NCBI GenBank assembly: GCA_910575505.1 | Contig: CAJTFK010000001.1 | Location: 62,001-126,000, forward strand | Length of the DNA stretch: 64,000 nucleotides | DNA from: Oscillospiraceae bacterium | GTDB lineage: Bacteria; Bacillota; Clostridia; Oscillospirales; Oscillospiraceae | Direction: 5' to 3' | Shown here: one piece after another, positions 22,387 to 30,596 of the stretch | How positions within the stretch are numbered: position 1 is the stretch's first letter | Layout: each line of letters begins with the position of its first letter | Made by a program: the position numbers and the translations under genes | Notes under the pieces: generated by a model | Seen by the model: only the letters and a program-made list of their open reading frames with translations | What the model was told of the DNA's origin: nothing | Database searches by the model: none

Positions 22387-22929
22387 TCACTTCTCCTTTT
22401 TCTTTTTCGCAGCATTTCGTTGGTTCTTTTTGAACGCCAACTCCAAAGCATCACCGCCGACGTCATCATCCTTACGCTGCTTTTTCTGTTTGGCCTCGCA
22501 CTTTGCCAGCGTCGCCTCATAGTCGTAGCCGATAGCCTCCTGATACTTTCTGGCAATAGACCTCAGTTTATCAGCAGTTACTTCATTGACGGCACGACGA
22601 TAAGAGTCTAAACCCCACTCATCATTAACCAGCTCCAGCAATCTGGCATAGTCCATGAACACGTTGACAATTTTGTAAATATCACCTGGACAGGTTCTGA
22701 TTTCATGCTCCCCATCAAGGTCTTGATATCGAAGTGTGACCTCCGCTACAAACTTGTCCATCTCTATGGTTCTGGAGAGGATTGGTTCAAAGACCTCACG
22801 GCGATGATCGCTCTTAACCGGAGTTGGTTTTGATGACGCCGGTGGTGGGAGTTTGGGCAACATTGGCGCCGAAGGAAGAGGAATCGGCTTCCATGGCCTG
22901 AGGAGTCCAAATATCTTTTTATTAGGCAT
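22387..22929 (-). CDS. phage protein with helical core and basic tail
   Basis: A 180-aa protein. A Pro-rich start is followed by a domain with TIEMDKFVAEVTLRYQDLDGEHEIRTCPGDIYKIVN and a Lys-rich C-terminal helix (NQRNAAKKKKEK). No family recognised. The start at 22929 is a compromise, with AAGGAGA 15 bases upstream. Confidence 0.45.
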   Translation of the reverse strand: MPNKKIFGLLRPWKPIPLPSAPMLPKLPPPASSKPTPVKSDHRREVFEPILSRTIEMDKFVAEVTLRYQDLDGEHEIRTCPGDIYKIVNVFMDYARLLELVNDEWGLDSYRRAVNEVTADKLRSIARKYQEAIGYDYEATLAKCEAKQKKQRKDDDVGGDALELAFKKNQRNAAKKKKEK

Positions 22930-23131
22930 TTCTTTCACGCCGCATCTCCTTCTCGACACCTTGTAAAAACCAATGGCAGATTTGAGCACTTTCCCATTGA
23001 GAATATACAGACGGAGACCATAATGGGTTCAGCTTATAGATTACAGGAATTCGTTCAAAGAAAGCTCCGCGGTCACAGCCAAACCTTTTGAACAGCCAGA
23101 GGTTATACTTATCTTTCAACCGTTTAATCAT
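22922..23131 (-). CDS. small basic phage protein
   Basis: A 69-aa protein with MIKRLKDKYNLWLFKRFGCD and IYKLNPLWSPSVYSQWESAQ. Aromatic-rich and basic; overlaps the next gene by 8 bp. Not recognised. Confidence 0.5.
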   Translation of the reverse strand: MIKRLKDKYNLWLFKRFGCDRGAFFERIPVIYKLNPLWSPSVYSQWESAQICHWFLQGVEKEMRRERNA

Positions 23132-23134
23132 GGT

Positions 23135-24082
23135 TCAGAACGTAGTGGGGCAAATAGCAGCGGTGACATCAACGGTCCTTCCGTCCGTATACAGTTTTGC
23201 CTGCTCCAACAGGAAGTCGGCAATTTGGTCATCACTCCATCGAAGTTCGGCCTTCAGTTTGGCAATAGCCGAGGTAAGGGCATTGTTCTTGTCCTTCTCG
23301 GTCGTATTGCAGGTGATGATCTCACTGTAGGGCAGGCCCTCGATCCAGCGGCAGACCTCCCGCCATTCGTCCAGCTTGTGGTTGCGCCGGTGCTGGTAGA
23401 TGTTGGCCAGAACCTCGTAGTTCAGCATGACTGTCCGCTTCTGATTGTAGCTGGAGGGGAGAAGCTGAATCATCTGCCACCAGACGAACTTCTTGGCCTC
23501 AGCGAGGGTCCCATCTGTGAGTCCAAACGATTTGGGCGCATTTTTCCATGCTTCCTCATCAATCTTACTCAACTCCAGATACTTATTGCGCCAATAGTTA
23601 AGCGCACTGATCTTGAGTTTCAAAAGATCGAGGGAAGAGAAGTGGTACTCGCCAGGCGCATAACATGTAAGCACCCGGTTTGTGTCCAAATGCTCATGGG
23701 AGAAGTCCTCCAGCGTGAACTCCTTGGCGTGGATCTTGTGCATGGTAGAGCAGGAGTTGGCAACCGTACCAACCTTATAAGTATCGAACTCCTTCCACCA
23801 GTAGAGCGGGGCAGTGATATCGACGTACACTGCGATCATCCGGCGGAACTTCCCGTCCACCGAGCCGGCCCTGGCCAGGCGCAGCATCAGGTCGAGGTCA
23901 TTGGGACCAACCTGATAATAGGCACTGTTGCCGCACCAGTCCGGTTTGAATCCGCAGTCCGAACATCTCTTATCAGCGCATCCAACACCGCTGTCAGATT
24001 TGGCCCAACTGTTCATCGGGTTCCGCATACCGCGGATAGTGGGCTCCAGGCCCATGATTTGGGTTTTCTCAATCAGGATCAT
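23135..24082 (-). CDS. conserved phage protein, ThyX-like (possible flavin-dependent thymidylate synthase)
   Basis: A 315-aa protein conserved in Clostridia phages: MLRLARAGSVDGKFRRMIAV, then DITAPLYWWKEFDTYKVGTV and, towards the C-terminus, LLPSSYNQKRTVMLNYEVLA followed by IYQHRRNHKLDEWREVC. That last block resembles the ThyX pattern (LP.s..., N..sl, R...aq.E.r). ThyX makes dTMP with FAD, which would fit the nucleotide operon, but the exact RHRxxS signature is not intact, so it may have another activity. Confidence 0.5.
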   Translation of the reverse strand: MILIEKTQIMGLEPTIRGMRNPMNSWAKSDSGVGCADKRCSDCGFKPDWCGNSAYYQVGPNDLDLMLRLARAGSVDGKFRRMIAVYVDITAPLYWWKEFDTYKVGTVANSCSTMHKIHAKEFTLEDFSHEHLDTNRVLTCYAPGEYHFSSLDLLKLKISALNYWRNKYLELSKIDEEAWKNAPKSFGLTDGTLAEAKKFVWWQMIQLLPSSYNQKRTVMLNYEVLANIYQHRRNHKLDEWREVCRWIEGLPYSEIITCNTTEKDKNNALTSAIAKLKAELRWSDDQIADFLLEQAKLYTDGRTVDVTAAICPTTF

Positions 24083-24303
24083 GCTTTTTCTTCCTTTCTA
24101 TATCCGGCCTCATGGATTGCTGTTGCCAGTTTGTTGTAATCAACTTGCACACAATATCCAGCCGGAATGTGGTATAGGGCATTACTGGCATATAGTTCAG
24201 GTTCATAGGATTCAATGTCGCAGCGGATGGCATCCGCGGCCATGAGTACATCACGAATGGCTTCGATCAGTTTACTCTCTTCAGTCTGCATGATCTTGGG
24301 CAT
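24079..24303 (-). CDS. small phage protein, unknown
   Basis: A 74-aa protein (MPKIMQTEESKLIEAIRDVL, then YCVQVDYNKLATAIHEAGYRKEE). It reads as a helical hairpin followed by a short beta segment. ATG 24303 follows GGAGGAGCGCC. Not recognised. Confidence 0.5.
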   Translation of the reverse strand: MPKIMQTEESKLIEAIRDVLMAADAIRCDIESYEPELYASNALYHIPAGYCVQVDYNKLATAIHEAGYRKEEKA

Positions 24304-24541
24304 GGCGCTCCTCCTGCTCATGTTCTGCGCGGTTCAATGTATCGACCATGTTGGTCAAGATAATCTTGATGGCCGAACCCCATGCTTTAGAGCTCTCGAT
24401 TTGATCGCGGGCGACAAAAGTACAATACTGAAAATATCCACGTCGAATTCTTATGCGATATCCTTCAGTCAATTTTTCAAAATTGAAAGAGATTTCAACA
24501 TCATTCTTTTCGCAAAAGTCCAAAATCTCAGCGTCTGTCAT
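24281..24541 (-). CDS. small phage protein, unknown
   Basis: An 86-aa protein (MTDAEILDFCEKNDVEISFN, LTEGYRIRIRRGYFQYC, then a helical C-terminus). ATG 24541 follows AAAGGAGAGCCAAA. No family recognised. It overlaps the next gene by 23 bp, consistent with coupled translation. Confidence 0.5.
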   Translation of the reverse strand: MTDAEILDFCEKNDVEISFNFEKLTEGYRIRIRRGYFQYCTFVARDQIESSKAWGSAIKIILTNMVDTLNRAEHEQEERHAQDHAD

Positions 24542-24797
24542 TTTGGCTCTCCTTTTCAGCGAGGGTATTAAGCATCGCATTTTCCTCGTCGCAGAATATA
24601 ATGGCCGTTGGGTCTACTCGCCGGACACCATCTTTGAATTCCACGATGCCGAAGATCTGGCTAAACAGCCCAGCAGGTTCTCCACCAACAAGCGGGCTTG
24701 CTGGGAGGGGTTTTGAATAGTGCTCCCAGGTATGAAAATATCCAGTTTCGCCTTTGACTGTGCAAAGTCGGGTATTCCATTCGACGGTCATGTTCAT
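24528..24797 (-). CDS. small phage protein, unknown
   Basis: An 89-aa protein with MNMTVEWNTRLCTVKGETGY and a central VGGEPAGLFSQIFGIVEFKDG. Beta-rich; no family recognised. A run of eight G lies directly upstream of its ATG and serves as the ribosome binding site. Confidence 0.5.
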   Translation of the reverse strand: MNMTVEWNTRLCTVKGETGYFHTWEHYSKPLPASPLVGGEPAGLFSQIFGIVEFKDGVRRVDPTAIIFCDEENAMLNTLAEKESQNDRR

Positions 24798-24985
24798 TTG
24801 TTACCCCCCCCGTTCTCCTGGTCGGTTTTACTGCCAAAGATAGTTGCAGAAATGAGCGCCTGAGTCAATCGCGTAGCCTCTTCCTGAGTTCCACCGGCCT
24901 TAATGATGCTCCGGTAAAATATCAGTGTTGTTTCAGCGACGGCCCCAATGGCGTTCATGAACTCTTTGAGCTGGTTTTTGTCCAT
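24794..24985 (-). CDS. small conserved phage protein
   Basis: A 63-aa helical protein (MDKNQLKEFMNAIGAVAETT, LIFYRSIIKAGGTQEEATRLTQAL). It is conserved among Clostridia phages in my memory, without known role. The C-terminal Gly codons lie in a G8 run (24797-24810 region), but the frame stays intact. ATG 24985 follows GGAG. Confidence 0.55.
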   Translation of the reverse strand: MDKNQLKEFMNAIGAVAETTLIFYRSIIKAGGTQEEATRLTQALISATIFGSKTDQENGGGNK

Positions 24986-25245
24986 CACTTCGGCTCCTCC
25001 GTCATCAGGACAGCATCTGCGGCATGAACAAGATAGGTCACACCGTCAACAGTAACCTGAATCTGGTCGCCGTCCTCATAGTCCCGCCAGGACTCAACAT
25101 TGCCCTCGATGATTTCGCCGTTGGGCAAGTTGATGATGGCGTATTTGTAGTTATAGGTGAGATCGATCATCTGGCGGTTTCCACATCCGGCCAGAGAAAG
25201 GGCCATCCCCAGAGCGAGGATGGCCGCAAACAGCTTTTTCTTCAT
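24985..25245 (-). CDS. small secreted lipoprotein
   Basis: An 86-aa protein with a lipoprotein signal (MKKKLFAAILALGMALSLAG, Cys at residue 21) and a small beta domain (AIINLPNGEIIEGNVESW, QIQVTVDGVTYLVHA) that resembles a compact Sm- or SH3-like barrel. ATG 25245 follows GAAAGGAGAAC. The second lipoprotein of the phage; probably exposed on the cell surface. Confidence 0.7.
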   Translation of the reverse strand: MKKKLFAAILALGMALSLAGCGNRQMIDLTYNYKYAIINLPNGEIIEGNVESWRDYEDGDQIQVTVDGVTYLVHAADAVLMTEEPK

Positions 25246-26132
25246 TTGGAAGTTCTCCTTTCTTTCATCCATTTTTGGACGTACCAAAGCTGCCCGCAGC
25301 CTCCGCCAATGTCATCCTGGCCGTCCGGGTTGAAGATTCGGGTGTTGTAGCCATGAGCCCCGAACTTCTGTTCAAAGGCCCGTACTGTGTCCAACTCCCT
25401 GAAACCGGCATCTTTCATGCTCTCATTTGCGGAGCACACGACGCTGAAGGTAAAGTTAAACACAACCGGAGAGAACAGCGCCATCAGCCGATCGGCATCT
25501 TCGTCCGTATTGTTCGTACCATCGATGCAGTAGTTCAAATACGGATGTCTGCCAGTTTCACTCCACCAGACAATACCGATATCCCGGATATCCTTGAGGT
25601 TCATCTTATCCTTATAAGGAATCAAAATATCACGGGCGGCGTCGGTAGACTTATGGATGGAGAACTGCAACCCAATCTTGGGAATCTCCTTGGATAGCTG
25701 AATCAGCCGATTCCAAGCATCATGATTATTGGGTGCGATAGTGGACAACAGGAGCTCGGCATTCGGATAGAGGTCATGGAGGGTGTTGACTGCACTCTCC
25801 ACCTGATCCCAGTTCAGAAGCGGTTCACCCATGCTCATAAACATGATCTGAAAGCGCTTACCGATCTTATCTACGTTCTCGATATGCTGGTCCCTCAGTA
25901 TGGCCTGGATCTGTTCGATAATCTCAGCGGAGGTCAGGTTTCTTACGAACTTGTTGCCGGTGCCGCAGAACTTGCAACCGACAGGGCAGCCGCTCATTGT
26001 GGAGCAGCAAATGACGGTACGTTTGTAGAAGTCTTCATAACGGTACAGAACCGCTTCAGCGACCATATCAGCTTTGGTAAAGACATACTTCCATACGTTG
26101 CCTTCACTGCTGTCAAATCTTTTAAGGTCCAT
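25242..26132 (-). CDS. RlmN/Cfr-like radical SAM methyltransferase
   Basis: A 296-aa radical SAM enzyme. The cluster motif CPVGCKFC (Cx3Cx2C) is embedded in an RlmN-like block (CCSTMSG, then GTGNKFVRNLTSAEI), followed by MFMSMGEPLLNW and, near the C-terminus, GGGCGQLWY, which matches the ACGQL motif with the methyl-carrying Cys. RlmN and Cfr methylate A2503 of 23S rRNA or tRNA. It is slightly shorter than bacterial RlmN (about 340-370 aa), lacking much of the N-terminal domain. Start 26132 follows AGGAGAAAACC. Confidence 0.8.
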   Translation of the reverse strand: MDLKRFDSSEGNVWKYVFTKADMVAEAVLYRYEDFYKRTVICCSTMSGCPVGCKFCGTGNKFVRNLTSAEIIEQIQAILRDQHIENVDKIGKRFQIMFMSMGEPLLNWDQVESAVNTLHDLYPNAELLLSTIAPNNHDAWNRLIQLSKEIPKIGLQFSIHKSTDAARDILIPYKDKMNLKDIRDIGIVWWSETGRHPYLNYCIDGTNNTDEDADRLMALFSPVVFNFTFSVVCSANESMKDAGFRELDTVRAFEQKFGAHGYNTRIFNPDGQDDIGGGCGQLWYVQKWMKERRTSK

Positions 26133-26149
26133 TGGTTTTCTCCTTTTTT

Positions 26150-26587
26150 TCATTTATTGAGGAATGAGGATACGATTGCAAAACCGACGGCTGTCCAGAA
26201 AACAATCATGAATATAAATGCGACGGCTGTTTGGATCTTGTCTTCCCGATCCATGCTTTTTCGTTCTTCCTCATTGGCATAGTTCTGATAGTAGTAATCC
26301 CTGGCAGCTAAGGCCACAAGCCCGCCATCAGGGTTATACATATCCTCAAGAACTTTCTGGACAGGAACCGGTTCGGAATCAGTCTCCTTGCCAATCCGTC
26401 GTCCGCAGATAGGGCAGTAGTTGATGTCAAAATATCCGCTGGCCATGTTATGTTCTTTGAACAAGACAATTCCACCATCAATGTACTCTGCTCGAACCCC
26501 AAGATCGCCATTCGCACAGGGGTGAATCGTGTAGTCTTTTCCGCACTCCTGCCCATTTCCTGCATGACGCATACAGAATTCGCACAT
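26150..26587 (-). CDS. zinc-ribbon protein with C-terminal membrane helix
   Basis: A 145-aa protein. Cys pairs CEFCMRH near the N-terminus and CPICGRRIG at about 70-78 form a zinc ribbon as in many phage small proteins; the C-terminus has a membrane helix (TAVAFIFMIVFWTAVGFAIV). It could be a membrane-tethered adaptor. The first in-frame ATG is doubled; I use the second. Function unknown. Confidence 0.6.
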   Translation of the reverse strand: MCEFCMRHAGNGQECGKDYTIHPCANGDLGVRAEYIDGGIVLFKEHNMASGYFDINYCPICGRRIGKETDSEPVPVQKVLEDMYNPDGGLVALAARDYYYQNYANEEERKSMDREDKIQTAVAFIFMIVFWTAVGFAIVSSFLNK

Positions 26588-27111
26588 CACTGATCCCTCT
26601 TGCCCACAGGATACTCAAAGACATCGAATGTCCTCTCGAACCCGCTGTGGTGCTCCACCACAATAGTGTGGGGGATGGTCTCATGCGGCCAGTAGTTGAT
26701 AATGGGATCACGCTCATCAAAATATTTCTCTCGATAGAGAACAATGAGCTCCTCATCTGTCAGCTCCTTGATTTTTGGCTCGCCATAATAAGGGAGGTTA
26801 AACCCCTGAGCCATTCGGTCATCAATGAACTCGTCCGCATAGATTTTCCGGGTATTCGTTCCGAAGAACTCAACGGCCTCGGGGACATTGTCATTAACGG
26901 CATCCAGACGCAGACCATGTTCCTCACACCACTTGATTGCAGTTTCAAGAGGCTCACCGACCCGATTTGTCCAAAGGATAATGCGGGTGCCTTTTGTCTG
27001 TTCATCTTTGCAGTAGTTAAGAACTTTCTCATTCGTAGCCCCGATGCCGGGCCACTTACCTTCCTCAATCAATGTGCCGTCAAAGTCAACGGCAATGATT
27101 TTCGCTCTCAT
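26587..27111 (-). CDS. HAD-superfamily phosphatase
   Basis: A 174-aa HAD protein: the nucleophile motif AVDFDGTLIEEG, motif II in RIILWTNRVG (Thr), a Lys-containing segment and the acidic motif in YADEFIDDRMAQG. It is similar to small stand-alone HAD phosphatases of phages and bacteria acting on nucleotides or phosphorylated small molecules. Complete. It overlaps the upstream stop by 4 bp. Confidence 0.8.
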   Translation of the reverse strand: MRAKIIAVDFDGTLIEEGKWPGIGATNEKVLNYCKDEQTKGTRIILWTNRVGEPLETAIKWCEEHGLRLDAVNDNVPEAVEFFGTNTRKIYADEFIDDRMAQGFNLPYYGEPKIKELTDEELIVLYREKYFDERDPIINYWPHETIPHTIVVEHHSGFERTFDVFEYPVGKRDQ

Positions 27112-27482
27112 TGCCCCCCAATATCCTTTTCACTTTGAGCAAGAAGCTTATCAGAAAATCCATTCGCATAGCTTCCATCGCTATTTCGTACCTGTGTGAG
27201 TTGGAACATGGTGCAGATACGCTCCGATAAACTCGGCTCCTGTGTTGCATATTGGTAAAATAGATGCCGAAGCTCAACATCGGGTTTATCCGCACAGGAA
27301 AAGAAGTCAAACATCGCTGTCCGCAGGATAGACTCCATTAACTGGCCTTTGTAATCCTCCTTTGGACAAGCACACTCTTTACTCATGTAGGCGGCAATAG
27401 CATCCATCGAAGTGTTGCCTGCATTGTCCAACTCACAATGGCCTTTGCAACACATGATAATGTTGCAGGTACGTTGTTCCAT
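27108..27482 (-). CDS. small phage protein, unknown
   Basis: A 124-aa protein with several Cys (MEQRTCNIIMCCKGHCELDN, ECACPKED, FSCADK) that may bind metal, and a helical C-terminal half. ATG 27482 follows GAAAGGAG. No family recognised. Confidence 0.5.
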   Translation of the reverse strand: MEQRTCNIIMCCKGHCELDNAGNTSMDAIAAYMSKECACPKEDYKGQLMESILRTAMFDFFSCADKPDVELRHLFYQYATQEPSLSERICTMFQLTQVRNSDGSYANGFSDKLLAQSEKDIGGQ

Positions 27483-27495
27483 TGACAGTCTCCTT

Positions 27496-27858
27496 TCAAA
27501 TATCAATTTCCTCGCAGCGGTAGCCATTCTTGCAGAACCAGTCGGCCACGAGATGTCGGTGACAGAAGTCGCCAGGGCGTTCGTAACAGATCAGAGCAAA
27601 GGTTTGTCCACCAGATAAAGCCGAAAGCTCCTCAAACACAATGTCGGAGTTCAACTGCGCCAACACCTCCTGCTCAAAGTACTCAATGTAGTAAGCATTA
27701 TCATGGGTCCGTTTCCACTCTATGAAAAACTGGTACTTCGGGGCCAGCTTTTTATACTGTAACCCCTTGTACCAGTCAGGTGCTTTTCCACAGATGGAGA
27801 TCGGAATGACATCCGGAGGAAGTTTTCCAAGTTTGGCGAAGTAGCTTGTAAATATCAT
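27496..27858 (-). CDS. DUF488-like protein
   Basis: A 120-aa protein with the DUF488 pattern: MIFTSYFAKLGKLPPDVIPI at the N-terminus, a central GLQYKKLAPKY and the conserved C-terminal ALICYERPGDFCHRHLVADW. These proteins have a small alpha/beta fold with a conserved C-x(n)-H-R signature and no assigned reaction. ATG 27858 follows GGAGGCTGAGCC; an earlier ATG lies inside the upstream gene. Confidence 0.75.
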   Translation of the reverse strand: MIFTSYFAKLGKLPPDVIPISICGKAPDWYKGLQYKKLAPKYQFFIEWKRTHDNAYYIEYFEQEVLAQLNSDIVFEELSALSGGQTFALICYERPGDFCHRHLVADWFCKNGYRCEEIDI

Positions 27859-27862
27859 CGGC

Positions 27863-28222
27863 TCAGCCTCCATAAATGATTTCAAGAGGCTCGATGTAGT
27901 TTTTCATCGCCATGCCAGTATGAGGCCCAAATAGTTCCATGAACTGCCAGAGCTGCATACGGGTATGGCCATCCGAATCGACCTTTGGCATATCCGGCTC
28001 GATAAGTTTACCGCCACGTTTGCGAATTTTGGAATTGACCTCATCGAATCGGTGGTAAAAAATATCTTTCCCGTAGTCGGTAAGTTTGAACTTTACCACA
28101 TCATTCAAGTTGATGTGAATTTCGGCATTTGGCTGTCTTTGAATAAGAGATACAAATGCATCTGTCGTTTCACGGCATGTCTCAGCCTCTTGAATGAGCT
28201 TCGTAGGGTCAATAAAGCTCAT
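27863..28222 (-). CDS. phage protein, unknown
   Basis: A 119-aa protein (MSFIDPTKLIQEAETCRETT, NDVVKFKLTDYGKDIFYHRF, then a GLIEP-like and LWQFMELFGPH segment). It resembles conserved phage proteins with two short domains, but no function is known to me. Overlaps the next gene's open frame. Confidence 0.5.
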   Translation of the reverse strand: MSFIDPTKLIQEAETCRETTDAFVSLIQRQPNAEIHINLNDVVKFKLTDYGKDIFYHRFDEVNSKIRKRGGKLIEPDMPKVDSDGHTRMQLWQFMELFGPHTGMAMKNYIEPLEIIYGG

Positions 28223-29268
28223 TTCTTATCCACCTTCTTGGCTTTCCTCTCATCGAATTCGGCCTTTTCGATCTGAACCATCTGGCCGTCAACTTCCTTG
28301 AAGTAGCGGTTCAGTTCCACTTTCTTGCCGTCCGGGGTAATGAAGTATAGGTATCCGATGGTGTCGTAGTCGCCGTTCTTGGGATCAACGAAAAAGTCGT
28401 CTACCACAACCTTGAACTTCTTGCTGGAAGGGAGATACGGCATGGTGATTGGGAAGATCTTGTCGATCAGCCGGGTGAGGAACCCGTTCGTAAACGTCAC
28501 ATCGGGGTTGTTCACATTTACTCCGCAGACACGGTTGGTATCGCTCAGGGTTACAGTGCCGTCTTCCGCCACCTCTTTGAAGAGGGAAGAGAGCCGCTTG
28601 CACTGATACTGCTTGGTCTTGCTGCCTTTAGAGAAGATCTCCGAAATATCCGACCAAATATCAGGCGTATCCTCAATGGGCGTGAGGGAGCGGCCGTCGA
28701 CCAGACGGTTCAGGATGCTCTTGGTCATCTGAATGCTGAAGCCGGAGTGACCGTCACTGGCAAGACTATTGAACGCCCGAAGCGCACTCTTGTAACACCC
28801 TGCGCCGTACTTCCAGTCATCCGTACCCTTGCAGGCTTCCTTCTCAGCCTGAATAGCCAGCTCCACTTCCTTAGCGGCCCAGCTGGACATCGTGTCCTTT
28901 TCTGGATCATGGGTCAGGGAGAGCAGTCTCTCTACGTCCTTATCAGTATGGCCGTCCCACTCAGGCGCCTTCTCCAGCTCCTCGCAGTGGAAAATATCCC
29001 AGTCCTTGTCCTCATAGTGGTAGGTGTACTGGCCCTCCGGCGTATTGATGCCGACGATGAACCAGCCACCGCCGAAGGGGGGCTCACCGTCATGATGTTT
29101 GTGCGACTTCCACGCCAGATGCGGAAAAGCATTGACCAGAGTGGCGAACAGGATCAGCCGCTGGTGGTAGAGGGAGTTGAAGGTGTGGAAGCCATCGCTC
29201 ACTTCACCGATCTCCCCCAGCTTTTCCAGCGGAATATTGTTATCTTTGCAGAATTGTTTCAGATCCAT
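28219..29268 (-). CDS. conserved phage protein, unknown (349 aa)
   Basis: A 349-aa acidic protein with FHTFNSLYHQRLILFATLVN, AWKSHKHHDGEPPFGGGWFI and YHYEDKDWDIFHCEELEKAP in the first 110 residues, the signature of a recurrent phage protein with a conserved SLYxQR...WKSxxHxDGxxxFGGGWF block. The centre and C-terminus have no recognised domain. ATG 29268 follows AAAGGAG. The conserved His/Asp/Glu pattern hints at a metal-dependent or binding fold; the role is unknown. Confidence 0.55.
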   Translation of the reverse strand: MDLKQFCKDNNIPLEKLGEIGEVSDGFHTFNSLYHQRLILFATLVNAFPHLAWKSHKHHDGEPPFGGGWFIVGINTPEGQYTYHYEDKDWDIFHCEELEKAPEWDGHTDKDVERLLSLTHDPEKDTMSSWAAKEVELAIQAEKEACKGTDDWKYGAGCYKSALRAFNSLASDGHSGFSIQMTKSILNRLVDGRSLTPIEDTPDIWSDISEIFSKGSKTKQYQCKRLSSLFKEVAEDGTVTLSDTNRVCGVNVNNPDVTFTNGFLTRLIDKIFPITMPYLPSSKKFKVVVDDFFVDPKNGDYDTIGYLYFITPDGKKVELNRYFKEVDGQMVQIEKAEFDERKAKKVDKK

Positions 29269-29294
29269 GGTTTTTTCTCCTTTATAGTTGATAG

Positions 29295-29666
29295 TCAGCA
29301 ATACCGCTTATCTTGCTCCGAAAACCAAATGCACCTTGTCGGGATTCCAGCGTCATCCAACCTGTATTTGATGCGACGGAGCTCGTCTCGGTAAAGCTGT
29401 TCCTGTTTGCTTGTTGGAGGGCGGCTATAGTCGATGGGTTTGCCTGAGACATTCAACAAATCACGCAAGATTTGCGCTGTGGTTGCTCCCATTTGTCGGA
29501 ACTCGCCCTGCTTGATAAAGGCTTTCTGCCACACGAAAAGTTTGAATCCAAGTGCTTGCTCCACAGCCCGAATTGTCTCATCGAGTTCTTCATTATGCGG
29601 AGCTACATCTCCATAGATCCACCTTGGAACAAATGGCCTTCCGAGATGCTTATTAGTCCAGTCCAT
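29295..29666 (-). CDS. conserved phage protein, unknown
   Basis: A 123-aa protein (GRPFVPRWIYGDVAPHNEEL, EQALGFKLFVWQKAFIKQGEFRQMGATTAQ). The pattern is familiar from Clostridia phage proteins, without assigned function. ATG 29666 follows GAAAGGAG, which in turn follows a terminator with TATATTTT. Confidence 0.5.
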   Translation of the reverse strand: MDWTNKHLGRPFVPRWIYGDVAPHNEELDETIRAVEQALGFKLFVWQKAFIKQGEFRQMGATTAQILRDLLNVSGKPIDYSRPPTSKQEQLYRDELRRIKYRLDDAGIPTRCIWFSEQDKRYC

Positions 29667-29681
29667 CTTTTCTCCTTTCAA

Positions 29682-29724
29682 AATATAAAACGAAGGCTCT
29701 TCAAAGTAGAGAAGTCTTCGTTTT
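29682..29724 (-). terminator. terminator with TATATTTT tail
   Basis: AAAACGAAG (29687-29695) pairs with CTTCGTTTT (29716-29724); the minus-strand tail is TTTTATATTTTG, leading straight into GAAAGGAG of the next gene. Confidence 0.75.
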
Positions 29725-29737
29725 ACTCAATGATATG

Positions 29738-30550
29738 TCATTCTGAACCGCGGACAAAATTCCGAAATCGGTATGTCGCCTCAAACTCTACCAAAATATC
29801 ACGCAGATCTTCAGGAAGATACGTCAAGGCTTTCGTTCTCAGGTCATTCGGTACACCATAGTACGCTCCGGCTATTCCGCCGGTAATAGCGGCAATCGTG
29901 TCACTATCACCTCCAATAGAGACAGCGAGCCGTATTGCATCCTCAAAGTTTTCGGATTCCAAAAATGCTTGAATTGCCTGGGGCACACTCCCTTGACAAC
30001 TGGCATCAAAGCGGTAGCTGGGTCGTAGCTCATCGATCGTAAAGTCCAAGCTGTAATAGTTGGAATCAATCAGTTGACGAATCTCTGTTTTCGGGGGCTT
30101 ATAGCGTGCTGCCCATGTTGCCACAGCTACAGCCTGTGCTCCTCGAATTCCTTCCGGATGATTATGAGTCACTTTTGTGACCTCATTAGAGAGGGTCATA
30201 CATTGTGGCTTGAAATCCGCGACATAGGCAACTGGACTTACTCGCATGGCTGCCCCATTTCCATAGCTGTTGTAAGGTTTCGGGTGTCTTTTGTGAAGCC
30301 AAAGATAGAATGACTGCCCATAACCGCAGTATGGGTACTTTCGCCCGATTTCTTGCATAGACTTTACCGTGTTCTCACCGAGTACGCGAAGGTCACCATC
30401 GCTTTCGAGCAATGCCTTAGCGACCGCCAGCGTCATAGCTGTATCATCAGTGAACGAACACTCATCCGTAAACAGCTCAAAATCCGTAGATTTGTGGTTT
30501 GCTCGCTCAAATCGGGAGCCAACGATGTCTCCGATAATTGCGCCGATCAT
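29738..30550 (-). CDS. ADP-ribosylglycohydrolase (DraG-like)
   Basis: A 270-aa protein with the full ADP-ribosyl-acceptor hydrolase pattern: MIGAIIGDIVGSRFE at the N-terminus, FTDDTAMTLAVA (metal-binding Thr-Asp-Asp), GNGAAMRVSPVAY, and SIGGDSDTIAAITGGIAGAYYG at the C-terminus (Asp-Ser-Asp ligands). It removes ADP-ribose from target residues. In a phage it may undo host ADP-ribosylation-based defence or regulate host enzymes; the NADAR gene at 12090-12557 supports such a theme (inference). Confidence 0.92.
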   Translation of the reverse strand: MIGAIIGDIVGSRFERANHKSTDFELFTDECSFTDDTAMTLAVAKALLESDGDLRVLGENTVKSMQEIGRKYPYCGYGQSFYLWLHKRHPKPYNSYGNGAAMRVSPVAYVADFKPQCMTLSNEVTKVTHNHPEGIRGAQAVAVATWAARYKPPKTEIRQLIDSNYYSLDFTIDELRPSYRFDASCQGSVPQAIQAFLESENFEDAIRLAVSIGGDSDTIAAITGGIAGAYYGVPNDLRTKALTYLPEDLRDILVEFEATYRFRNFVRGSE

Positions 30551-30565
30551 CTTTTCACCTCCTGT

Positions 30566-30594
30566 CTCATCAGAATATAATTTTTAAGCCAACC
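30566..30594 (-). promoter_or_regulatory. candidate sigmaA promoter for the ADP-ribosylglycohydrolase gene
   Basis: Minus-strand TTGACA, 17 bp, TATTCT, close upstream of the start at 30550. The -10 region overlaps an ATTATATTC motif. Confidence 0.45.
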
Positions 30595-30596
30595 TG

